From contig NZ_LGSS01000015.1 of the NCBI RefSeq assembly GCF_001190785.1, positions 1 to 64,000 on the forward strand: 64,000 nt of DNA. The letters are read 5' to 3'. This document shows positions 45,946 to 53,059 of this stretch, one piece after another. The stretch is from Gottschalkia purinilytica. GTDB lineage: Bacteria > Bacillota > Clostridia > Tissierellales > Gottschalkiaceae. The notes beneath the pieces were generated by a model. The model had not been told where the DNA came from and did no database searches. It worked only from the letters and a program-made list of their open reading frames with translations. Made by a program: the position numbers and the translations under genes. The stretch's first letter is position 1. Each line of letters opens with the position of its first letter.

Positions 45946-45952
45946 CTTTATG

Positions 45953-46039
45953 TTAGTTCCAAATACAGTCTTTTTGACATCTAGATCCACAAAAACAATA
46001 CCTGTAAGTGTTATCCATTTTTTTTACTATAATTTTCAA
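45953..46039 (-). CDS. Cys-rich RiPP precursor 4 (28 residues, TTG start)
   Basis: TTG 46039 follows AGGAGG by 8 bases. The peptide is MKIIVKKMDNTYRYCFCGSR then CQKDCIWN, with the leader MKIIVK and core CxCxxxCxxxC (Cys 15, 17, 21, 25). The alternative ATG inside would remove the conserved leader, so TTG is preferred. It is followed by the 19-bp hairpin. Confidence 0.78.
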   Translation of the reverse strand: MKIIVKKMDNTYRYCFCGSRCQKDCIWN

Positions 46040-46065
46040 TTTGCTTACCTCCTATGTAGTTATTT

Positions 46066-46182
46066 TTACCAAAAGTTTGTACAAGGAGTACTCTGTTTTC
46101 CACACTTGCTAGAGCAATCCCACCAACACTCTATACAGTAACCTTTAGCATTTTTCTTTACCGGATTAACTATTGTCTTCAT
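46066..46182 (-). CDS. Cys-rich RiPP precursor 3 (38 residues)
   Basis: ATG 46182 follows AGGAGG by 8 bases. It starts MKTIVNPVKKNAKGYCIECW and continues WDCSSKCGKQSTPCTNFW. The core is CxxCxxxCxxxC and the tail PCTNFW, nearly the same as in precursor 2 (PCENFW). Confidence 0.82.
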   Translation of the reverse strand: MKTIVNPVKKNAKGYCIECWWDCSSKCGKQSTPCTNFW

Positions 46183-46220
46183 AATTAGCGCCTCCTTTCT
46201 GTAAAAAATATATAGTCAAA

Positions 46221-46248
46221 TTAAAACTTTTATTAATAAAAATTTTAA
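46221..46248. repeat. Inverted repeat between precursors 2 and 3
   Basis: TTAAAACTTTTAT and its near-exact reverse complement (one mismatch) are two bases apart. It lies in the leader of precursor 3 and can form a hairpin of A-U pairs. Confidence 0.4.
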
Positions 46249-46289
46249 TTTATAACTATCATAGTCATTAAATGCTTATTGAAATATGC

Positions 46290-46415
46290 CTACCAGAAGT
46301 TCTCACAAGGTTCAATCATATCTATCAAACAAACACTACCACATCGTTCTCTACAAATAAGTCTTATTAAGCAAATTTTATTTCTTACATCCTTAGGACC
46401 TACTATTAATTTCAT
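46290..46415 (-). CDS. Cys-rich RiPP precursor 2 (41 residues)
   Basis: ATG 46415 lies 6 bases after GGGGG (a second ATG two codons earlier overlaps that site). It starts MKLIVGPKDVRNKICLIRLI and continues CRERCGSVCLIDMIEPCENF, then W. Cys at 15, 21, 25, 29 and 37 give C-x5-C-x3-C-x3-C plus the tail PCENFW shared with precursor 3. Confidence 0.8.
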   Translation of the reverse strand: MKLIVGPKDVRNKICLIRLICRERCGSVCLIDMIEPCENFW

Positions 46416-46449
46416 AATCATCCCCCTTAATCTAAAATAATATAGTCGG

Positions 46450-46548
46450 TTATATTCCCCCTAATCTTACACAATCTTTATCACATTGCCTAATACATAA
46501 ACAATACATATCTTTCCACGTTTTTATTGGTTTAACTATTATCCTCAT
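46450..46548 (-). CDS. Cys-rich RiPP precursor 1 (32 residues)
   Basis: ATG 46548 follows GGGGG by 7 bases. It starts MRIIVKPIKTWKDMYCLCIR and continues QCDKDCVRLGGI, with Cys at 16, 18, 22 and 26 in the shared CxCxxxCxxxC block. It is the first precursor in transcription order, 26 bases after the protease gene. Confidence 0.8.
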   Translation of the reverse strand: MRIIVKPIKTWKDMYCLCIRQCDKDCVRLGGI

Positions 46549-46574
46549 AAAATTACCCCCTATTAGAAATATAT

Positions 46575-47114
46575 CTATTGGCTATCAAATTTAATTTCAT
46601 CATCAATTAGTTTTTTTATAAAACTTTTTATACCATATTTATCTATGTATTTCATTGTAGCAGCGCAACATTTTTCATAGTAAAAATCATCATTATATCC
46701 TAAATTCTTTACATCCAAGTCTAGTATTTTTGTATATTGCATATTTTCATGTTGCTTAGCCAATACTACAGCTAATCCCTCATTTAACCATTGTGGATAG
46801 CTTCCCCTTATACTAAAATCTACGACTATATGTACTATCTCATGTATTATTACCTTTTCAAACTCTCTTTTATTTTTATAACTCATATCATTATATTCTA
46901 ATATGTATACATAGTTATCTATAGCCACTCCTTTAATCCAAGTAGGTACAGAATGTCCTAGTATTTTTTCTATTTCACTCTTATCTCTGAAGAATTTAAT
47001 ATATATACTCTTGTCAAAGTTAAATAATTCAAATATCTTATTTAGTTCTTCTATCAATGTTTCGCTATATATTTTACTTATAAACTTATTTGAATCTAAT
47101 TTTAAATTAATCAT
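46575..47114 (-). CDS. Cytoplasmic HExxH metalloprotease of the RiPP locus
   Basis: This 179-residue protein has the zinc motif HEIVH and, about 20 residues later, WLNEG, whose Glu fits the third ligand of gluzincin-type (peptidase MA-like) enzymes. There is no signal peptide or membrane helix, so it should act inside the cell. It is the first gene of the locus, ahead of four precursors. As the exporter lacks a peptidase domain, leader removal by this protein is an attractive guess. Confidence 0.75.
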   Translation of the reverse strand: MINLKLDSNKFISKIYSETLIEELNKIFELFNFDKSIYIKFFRDKSEIEKILGHSVPTWIKGVAIDNYVYILEYNDMSYKNKREFEKVIIHEIVHIVVDFSIRGSYPQWLNEGLAVVLAKQHENMQYTKILDLDVKNLGYNDDFYYEKCCAATMKYIDKYGIKSFIKKLIDDEIKFDSQ

Positions 47115-47190
47115 TAATTATTTTTTAACCCCTTTTTAATAGTTATAGTTCTACTCTAAATAATTAATTAGCCTATTATTTTTACATTGA

Positions 47191-47208
47191 TATGATAACG
47201 TTATCATA
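47191..47208. promoter_or_regulatory. Perfect 18-bp palindrome, candidate operator of the RiPP locus
   Basis: TATGATAACGTTATCATA lies 77 bases before the first gene of the RiPP locus. A centre of CG with TGATAACG arms is the look of LacI-type operators, but no matching regulator is adjacent. It could control the whole locus. Confidence 0.55.
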
Positions 47209-47430
47209 AAAAAATTTAATTATCTTTGTTAAATTAAGTACATAAAACTTAAATTCTTTATAATAGTCTTATCTATCTATATAGCTAAACATTTAATCTG
47301 TTACTAGTATTGTCCTTAAACCATAAAAAGTATTGTTAACCATATATTACCAATACACATTCCGAAAGTCAAGCTGTTATTTTCCATATATTGGTTTTTA
47401 ACTGGTCGTTTTTTCGTTTTTTAATTTAAA

Positions 47431-47480
47431 GTAAAAAGCCTTTAAACCATTAGTCTTTTAATGGCTTAAAGGCTTTTTAC
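47431..47480 (-). terminator. Terminator of the nitroreductase gene
   Basis: GTAAAAAGCCTTTAA pairs with TTAAAGGCTTTTTAC, with an inner CCATTA/TAATGG stem. It lies 44 bases downstream of the nitroreductase stop on the minus strand. Confidence 0.75.
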
Positions 47481-47524
47481 CTCAAGCTTTATAATACATT
47501 TATTTACTAGTTAATTCACTTTAT

Positions 47525-48085
47525 TTAATGTAGCAACTCATCATTTTCTGTATATGCTTTTCCCCAACTATTTAAAAATATATGTTCTCTAACATCTTTT
47601 TTAGGGTTAGTCGGCTTATATTCTTCAACTTCTCCTATTGGAGTCATAGCTACTACCTTATATTCATTTGGCACAGATAGTGCTTCCTTTATCTTATTCT
47701 CGTCCATAGAGCCTAGCCAGCAAGTTCCATATCCTTCACTTGTTGCAGCTAATACTAAATGCTCCATAGCAATAGCAGCATCTACAAGATAATATTCTTT
47801 TCCCTCTATAGTTCCTGAATCCGAAGGATTACCTATAACTACAGCTACGATAGGTGCTTCTTTTACAGCTATAGCCATATCATTAGTGTCATTTAACAGT
47901 GTACTTGCTAGCTTTTCTTTAGTATTTTTATCATCTACTAATATAATCCTATATGAAGTATGGTTCCTCCAAGATGGTGACATCATAGATGCATTTATTA
48001 TTCTTGCTAAACTGTCCTTATCAATAGGTTTTTCTTTAAATTTTTTAACACTGCTTCTATTCTCAATAACTTCATAAAATTGCAC
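47525..48085 (-). CDS. Nitroreductase-family flavoprotein
   Basis: This 186-residue protein starts MQFYEVIENRSSVKKFKEKP, has SPSWRNHTSYRIILVDD, EGYGTCWLGS and VVAMTPIGEVEEYKP, typical of FMN-dependent nitroreductases that use NAD(P)H. The natural substrate is unknown. The GTG at 48085 follows AAGGAGTG and matches the usual family start; a longer ORF from 48139 would add an unusual tail and has no ribosome site. Confidence 0.88.
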   Translation of the reverse strand: MQFYEVIENRSSVKKFKEKPIDKDSLARIINASMMSPSWRNHTSYRIILVDDKNTKEKLASTLLNDTNDMAIAVKEAPIVAVVIGNPSDSGTIEGKEYYLVDAAIAMEHLVLAATSEGYGTCWLGSMDENKIKEALSVPNEYKVVAMTPIGEVEEYKPTNPKKDVREHIFLNSWGKAYTENDELLH

Positions 48086-48155
48086 AATATCACACTCCTT
48101 AATGATATTATGCACATAATTTTTTTTATTATTATCCATTAAAAGAATTAAAGTT

Positions 48156-48210
48156 AAAATCCTTTAACTTAATCTATTTTATTGATAATTAGATTAAATT
48201 AAAGGATTTT
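48156..48210 (-). terminator. Terminator of the MazG-like gene
   Basis: AAAATCCTTTAA (48156-48167) pairs with TTAAAGGATTTT (48199-48210), with an inner TTAATCTA/TAGATTAA stem. It lies 11 bases after the stop codon. Confidence 0.7.
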
Positions 48211-48220
48211 TTATTTTTTC

Positions 48221-48610
48221 TTATTTCAATTGACTATCAATTTCTTCTTTTAACTTAGGATATGGATCTTCCCAATGTGGGGGCTTTATAGTTTTTCCAT
48301 ATTCATTTGCTCTTGGTTTTCCATCTTCCCATAGTTTGTCCATATTAGCTTGATGTACTATATCAAATATTTTATTAGGTCTTACTCCCATCTCAACTAG
48401 TGTACCTAAAGCAAAATACATTAAGTCTATCATTGCATCAGCTTGCTCATATATATCTTCTGCTTCTTTAAATTCATTTATCTCTTCAAGCATCCAATCA
48501 TATCTTTTCTCAACTCTCTCTTCAGGTAAAAGCTTAGGACTATCTTCATATGGATGTCCAAATACTTTTTGAAAGTCTCTAACCATATCCCACCATTTAT
48601 TATCGCTCAT
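48221..48610 (-). CDS. MazG-like / PRA-PH superfamily nucleotide pyrophosphohydrolase
   Basis: This 129-residue all-alpha protein has the metal-binding pair EEINEFKEAED and EQADAMIDLMYFALGTLVEMG (ExxE ... ExxD), the hallmark of the all-alpha NTP pyrophosphatase superfamily, and a C-terminal KPRANEYGKTIKPPHWEDPYP. It may hydrolyse an unusual nucleotide. The ATG at 48610 after GAGGTGA is chosen over an in-frame ATG at 48631. Confidence 0.8.
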   Translation of the reverse strand: MSDNKWWDMVRDFQKVFGHPYEDSPKLLPEERVEKRYDWMLEEINEFKEAEDIYEQADAMIDLMYFALGTLVEMGVRPNKIFDIVHQANMDKLWEDGKPRANEYGKTIKPPHWEDPYPKLKEEIDSQLK

Positions 48611-49267
48611 AAATATCACCTCTAGTCTCATCTGTTCTAAATACTTAATTAAGTTCTTATATTTATATAATCATAAATTCATATTAATTTAAAAACTATA
48701 TATTATATTTTACATTAAATTAATTTGTTGCACTAGTTATCCTACATATATTTTTTAGATTAGAAATATCGTCTAAAACTAATGTTAAAATATACTACAT
48801 AATAAATTTATCTTTTTATTATTTTTCTAAGCGATACAATACTATAAATAAAGGACATTTCATAGATAAAAATTCTTTAAACAAAATAAGTAGAGCTAGA
48901 TATACCTAACTCTACTTATTTAATAAATAATAAAATTATAATAGAATCGGTTAAAAAAAGAAAATATTTTTAAGATATCTAAAGTAGCGAATATAAGAAA
49001 AAGATAGAAATATCAATGATATATCTTTAATTTGTACTCATCTATGATGTAAAAAATTTTTATCTAAATATAACGAGGTAGAAATAAATAAACCTATATG
49101 TAGGATTTTCTTATAGAAGAAAGAAAAGAAACTTTAGATACTAATAAAGAAAATAATAGAAAATAAAACTAAAAAAGAACTAATTAAAAATGTGTATAAG
49201 TTTATCAAAGAGCTTAAAAAGCTTATTAGAAGCTAACTAAGTAGATTTTGGTACTAGAAACTAAATA
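48611..49267. other. Long gene-free stretch with a hairpin and a possible gene remnant
   Basis: This 657-base AT-rich region has a strong hairpin at 48884-48921. On the plus strand at about 49170-49236 a short open frame reads KELIKNVYKFIKELKKLIRS followed by a stop, which looks protein-like but has no start; it may be the remains of a lost gene. Nothing else is seen. Confidence 0.35.
48884..48921. terminator. Isolated hairpin, possible terminator
   Basis: AAATAAGTAGAG pairs perfectly with CTCTACTTATTT around a 14-base loop. It is about 275 bases upstream of the MazG-like gene and 350 bases downstream of the Crp-type gene, so it may end the leftward Crp transcript. Confidence 0.55.
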
Positions 49268-49963
49268 TCATAAATATTTTCTATCGTCCATTGCTTTAGC
49301 TAATTGCTCATATTGATTGTTATTAATATAAATCTTACCTTTATTAATAGAAATTAGATTTTCATCTTTAAGTTTCTTAATAGCTCTATTAACAGTTCTT
49401 ATAGTAACTCCAAGTTTTTCTGAAATTTCTTGGCGTGTTAAAGCTACAATTATTTGGTCTTTTTTGTTTGTATTTTGATCTACATAATTAATTAGAAAAT
49501 CAATTATTAAGTGACTAGCTGAATAAAATAATTCTACACCTCTAACGTAAGATGAATTATACAGTTTATTTGCAACTCGTTTTGAAATTATTAACAAAAA
49601 ATTATTGTCTAACTCTATCCATTTAAAAAAATCTGTTATTGGTAATTGGATAATAGTACAAGTTGTTACTGCTTCAGTTGTAACTGATGTTTTTTTCTTA
49701 TCAGATAAAGCAGTAACCTCTCCAATAAAATCAATGGCTTTATTTTTTTCAATTACATATATGTTTCCATTCTCAAACTCATTTATTATTCTTACTTCTC
49801 CTTTACAAATTATTGAAAAGAAATCTAAATCATCATCTTTTTTTTGTATAATACTTTTGGCAGGGACTGTTTTTACTACGCATCTATTTTTAATTGTTTC
49901 TGGCATATTTTTTAGAATTTTTTCTAAATTAGGGTTTTGGTTCATAAGTTCATGAAGCTCCAT
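49268..49963 (-). CDS. Crp/Fnr-family transcriptional regulator
   Basis: This 231-residue protein has an N-terminal cyclic-nucleotide-binding-like beta barrel (about 20-125, KAIDFIGEVTALSDKKKTSVTTEAVT) and a C-terminal winged helix (VALTRQEISEKLGVTIRTVNRAIKKLKDENLI). There is no Cys cluster as in Fnr. It lies 400 bases downstream of the transport/deaminase genes in the same direction and is a candidate regulator for them. GGGGAGG precedes the ATG. Confidence 0.88.
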   Translation of the reverse strand: MELHELMNQNPNLEKILKNMPETIKNRCVVKTVPAKSIIQKKDDDLDFFSIICKGEVRIINEFENGNIYVIEKNKAIDFIGEVTALSDKKKTSVTTEAVTTCTIIQLPITDFFKWIELDNNFLLIISKRVANKLYNSSYVRGVELFYSASHLIIDFLINYVDQNTNKKDQIIVALTRQEISEKLGVTIRTVNRAIKKLKDENLISINKGKIYINNNQYEQLAKAMDDRKYL

Positions 49964-50363
49964 AGAAACACCTCCCCATAAATTAGCACTTAAAATACTG
50001 TAACAAAATAACCATTATATAAAAATTAATATAATTCTAAAAAACTATTCCTATGTATTTTCGTTAAATATTAATTTGTTATGCTAGTAAAAATTATTAA
50101 AAAAGCTCTAGCTATTATGTTAATTTAACATTGATGACCATTGGGAAATCAAGATATTATAATAACATGTGCTAGAGCTCAATAAGTATCGTATTAGAGA
50201 TATATAAAATCTAAAATTTCTTATGGCAGATAAGGTAAATATTAGGCAATTGATATTTGGATAAAATATCTAACCAAAAGTTCGTTTTTATCTAACTATA
50301 ATCTATGTTTGCTTATTGCCATGCCTTTGTTTACAAATTGCTGCTCTTAAATATCATAACAAT
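49964..50363. other. Gene-free stretch with a large stem-loop
   Basis: This 400-base region between the split TSUP gene and the Crp-type gene contains the promoter of the latter and the structured element at 50104-50179. No ORF is credible. Confidence 0.4.
50104..50179. repeat. Inverted repeat forming a 76-base stem-loop
   Basis: AGCTCTAGC (50104-50112) pairs with GCTAGAGCT (50171-50179), and an inner ATGTTA/TAACAT stem fits as well. It lies downstream of the TSUP gene on the minus strand; A/T-rich ends could make it a terminator. Confidence 0.5.
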
Positions 50364-50732
50364 TTAAATTAATGCTAATATTAACATATAAAGAGATGAA
50401 GATATTGATACAATAGAAACTATCTTTGTCAAAATATTTAAGTTTATTTTATTTGAAATTTTAGCTCCAATTAAGATACCTATAACATGTGCAGTTAAGC
50501 TAATAATTACAAAAATTATCATTCCTTTAAAATTTGATTGTGATAAATAACCTAAAGAGGATGGTAATGCTATAATTATAGAATTAAACAAACTTATACC
50601 AACTGCAACTTTTATATTCATTCCTAGATTTACTAATATAGGTACGACTAATATAGGTCCCCCTGAGCCTGTTAAAGAACATATTGTAGCTGTAACGAAG
50701 CCAATAATAATTACAAATAATGGATTCTCCAA
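50364..50732 (-). CDS. TSUP (TauE/SafE) exporter, C-terminal half
   Basis: This 122-residue part carries the second repeat of a TSUP permease (PLFVIIIGFVTATICSLTGSGGPILVVPILVNLGM, GISLFNSIIIALPS). It starts at TTG 50732 without a ribosome site and overlaps the N-terminal half in another frame. One extra A in the run of seven A (minus strand, 50749-50755) would join both halves into a normal 257-residue protein. It is thus probably a frameshifted gene, a phase-variable gene or a sequencing slip. Confidence 0.65.
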   Translation of the reverse strand: MENPLFVIIIGFVTATICSLTGSGGPILVVPILVNLGMNIKVAVGISLFNSIIIALPSSLGYLSQSNFKGMIIFVIISLTAHVIGILIGAKISNKINLNILTKIVSIVSISSSLYMLILALI

Positions 50733-51139
50733 GACTCTAGACTTTTTATTTTTTTCATATTATGGTGATTATTATTCTTCTTTAATAATATAAAAATACC
50801 AGATAGTAAAACAACTATATATAACATTAGCTTTGCAATATCTACTGGTATTAGCATATTTAGCCTAACACCTACTATTGCCCCTACTATACTTCCTACA
50901 CTAATTAATTTTGCAAATTTTAAATCAATATTACCCAATTTCCAATATGAATATGTTCCAAATATTCCTCCTACTAGAAAAGATAAAAAACTTAAAGCAA
51001 ATGCGTCTCTTAAAGGTATATTGACTATGCCTACGTATATTAAAGGAAGCAAGAAACCAGCAATTCCTGAAATTCCAATCAAAGTTCCTACTATTAAATT
51101 AGATAATATTATAATAAAAATCTTGTATAATGTGATCAA
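50711..51139 (-). CDS. TSUP (TauE/SafE) exporter, N-terminal half
   Basis: This 142-residue part has the first TSUP repeat (NLIVGTLIGISGIAGFLLPLIYVGIVNIPLRDAFALSFLSFLVGGIFG). It ends with an out-of-frame tail (KSLESWRIHYL) just after the A7 tract at 50749-50755. TSUP proteins export sulfite, sulfoacetate and related anions; the substrate here is unknown. It starts at TTG 51139, 21 bases after the amidohydrolase stop codon. Confidence 0.65.
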   Translation of the reverse strand: MITLYKIFIIILSNLIVGTLIGISGIAGFLLPLIYVGIVNIPLRDAFALSFLSFLVGGIFGTYSYWKLGNIDLKFAKLISVGSIVGAIVGVRLNMLIPVDIAKLMLYIVVLLSGIFILLKKNNNHHNMKKIKSLESWRIHYL

Positions 51140-51160
51140 TTATATTGCACCACCATTTGC

Positions 51161-52504
51161 TTAAATTCCTGCTCTATCTGTAATACCTTTTAATGCAGAT
51201 TTACTCATATGCATTATTCTTTCTTCATCTAATGTTAAAACTTCTCTATTTTTCATTATCAATTTTCCATTAACAATCATATCCTTTACATCATTGCTAT
51301 TAACAACTTCAACCAAAGTATTTACCATATTATGAGTTGGCATAATATGAGGTTGGTCTAAGTCTATAGAAATCAAATCTGCTTTTTTGCCTATTTGTAA
51401 TGTCCCTAAGCTATCTCCATGAAGCATAGCTTTAGCTCCTCCTAAAGTTGCCATTTCTAGTAGTTTTCTAGCTGGCATAACAACTGGATCACATATAGGT
51501 ACACCTAAATTTATATGCATAGCTGACCTAAATACCTTGATTTCATTGAATAAACTTAAGCCTGCATGTGCTGTTCCATCAGTACCAAGACTAATAGATA
51601 CTCCTGATTGTAATAATCTTGAAGTTTTTGGAACTCCTTTTCCTAAATTACTAATTGGGCAGTGAACAACTTTAACATCATATTTCCTTAAAATATCAAT
51701 TTCATTCTCAGAAAGCAAAATGCTGTGTGCGCTTAAAAAATTGGGTCCTAAAATTCCCAATGATTCTAAATATTCAATTGGTCTTTTCTGATAATTTTCA
51801 AGACAATAGTTAATTTCATTAGGATATTCATTCATGTGTACATGAATTCCAGTATTAAACTCATATGCATTTTCAAAAGCCTTCATAATCAAACTAGGAG
51901 AGCAACTTATCAGTGTACGAAGAGAAAACCACACTTCTAATCTTCCGTTTCCTTTACCATGAAAATTCTTGTAGAGGTTAGCATTCCTTTCCATCGCTTC
52001 TTTTTCAGTAGAAATCATATTTTTAGGAATAGAATCATCTTTATTCATAGTTGAACATGTAATTGCAGCCCTTAGCCCAGACTCAATGACAGCCTCCCCT
52101 ACCTTATGCATGTAAGTTCCACCAGCATCTATAAAAGAGGTAGTTCCTGACTTTATCATTTCTAGACAACTTAATTGTGCACTTATAGAAATATCTTTTT
52201 CATTAAGACTACTTTCATATGGAACCATAATACGCTTCCATATCATAGGATACTCATCCATAATTCTGCCACGTAATAACTGTTGGCAAGTATGTGTATG
52301 AGCATCAACCATTCCTGGCATAAATAATTTCTTCTTACCTTCTAGTATTTCTTCTGCTTTATATTTTTCATCTATTATCTCTATATCATCAATATCTAAT
52401 ATTCGTGAGTCATTTATAACAATTGATTTATTTTCAGCTATTTTATAATCTTCGGTTAAAATCGAACAATTTCTGATAATCATATCGCTATTTATTTTAT
52501 GCAT
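51161..52504 (-). CDS. Amidohydrolase of the MTA/SAH deaminase–chlorohydrolase type
   Basis: This 447-residue protein has the metal motif MVDAHTHTCQQLLRG, the further ligands HVHMNEYPNEI and AHSILLSENEIDIL, and LGTDGTAHAGLSLFNEIK (catalytic Asp). The fold deaminates or dechlorinates ring compounds such as adenosine derivatives, guanine or cytosine. The neighbours (two membrane proteins upstream, TSUP exporter downstream) suggest it acts on an imported compound. The exact substrate is unknown. GAGGAGG precedes the ATG. Confidence 0.82.
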   Translation of the reverse strand: MHKINSDMIIRNCSILTEDYKIAENKSIVINDSRILDIDDIEIIDEKYKAEEILEGKKKLFMPGMVDAHTHTCQQLLRGRIMDEYPMIWKRIMVPYESSLNEKDISISAQLSCLEMIKSGTTSFIDAGGTYMHKVGEAVIESGLRAAITCSTMNKDDSIPKNMISTEKEAMERNANLYKNFHGKGNGRLEVWFSLRTLISCSPSLIMKAFENAYEFNTGIHVHMNEYPNEINYCLENYQKRPIEYLESLGILGPNFLSAHSILLSENEIDILRKYDVKVVHCPISNLGKGVPKTSRLLQSGVSISLGTDGTAHAGLSLFNEIKVFRSAMHINLGVPICDPVVMPARKLLEMATLGGAKAMLHGDSLGTLQIGKKADLISIDLDQPHIMPTHNMVNTLVEVVNSNDVKDMIVNGKLIMKNREVLTLDEERIMHMSKSALKGITDRAGI

Positions 52505-52612
52505 TTAATTTTTCCTCCTCATCGCTTAATAAAACTAATCTGCTACTTAACTACATAAACTATGGTATATTATGTTTTTTAGAAATTCATCTTGTGTAAA
52601 ATAAAATATAAG

Positions 52613-53059
52613 CTAAATTGCTTTTGTCAATTTTAATATAATATGTCCTACAGTTGCTGAGCCTATAAATATTCCTGTAAATACTACTAAAGCAATAATC
52701 ACCATTTTCCAACCTTGTTTAGTAAAGTCTTTATAGTTTTTTCCCATTGAAATACCTGCAAAAGCTCCTACTATTGATAGTGGTGCAGCAAAATCAATTT
52801 TAGCTGTACTTTCTATAACTATCTTGGCTACTGGTGATATAGGAGATGCAATTATCAGTCCCAAAATTGAACAATACATAATCATAGGAAGTTTAATAGG
52901 TAAAACTTTATCTAAAATAACAGCTACAAATGCAATTCCACATAATATTAGAATCCCTGGTAACGATTTCCCAATAGGAGTTTTATATCCTATAGCATTT
53001 GAAGTAGCTATTGAAACTGCAACAAATATGAATAGTACAATCCACTCTCTATTTCTCAT
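52613..53059 (-). CDS. Small membrane protein paired with the DUF3100-type protein
   Basis: This 148-residue protein with five predicted helices has KLPMIMYCSILGLIIASPISP and FAAPLSIVGAFAGISMGKNYKDF. It overlaps the end of the DUF3100-type gene by 11 bases, with GGGAGGAAG inside it. The two probably form one transporter. No family name is known to me. Confidence 0.65.
   Translation of the reverse strand: MRNREWIVLFIFVAVSIATSNAIGYKTPIGKSLPGILILCGIAFVAVILDKVLPIKLPMIMYCSILGLIIASPISPVAKIVIESTAKIDFAAPLSIVGAFAGISMGKNYKDFTKQGWKMVIIALVVFTGIFIGSATVGHIILKLTKAI

Larger units (their letters stand above)
47115..47524. other. Upstream region of the RiPP locus
   Basis: This 410-base gene-free region contains, from right to left, the nitroreductase terminator (47431-47480), then AT-rich sequence, the 18-bp palindrome at 47191-47208 and the probable promoter of the RiPP operon, whose -35/-10 boxes I could not fix with confidence. 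Confidence 0.5.

Noticed and set aside
45854-46141. 95-codon plus-strand ORF across the precursor genes
   Set aside because: It is the complement of the Cys-rich precursors and a perfect hairpin; no ribosome site.
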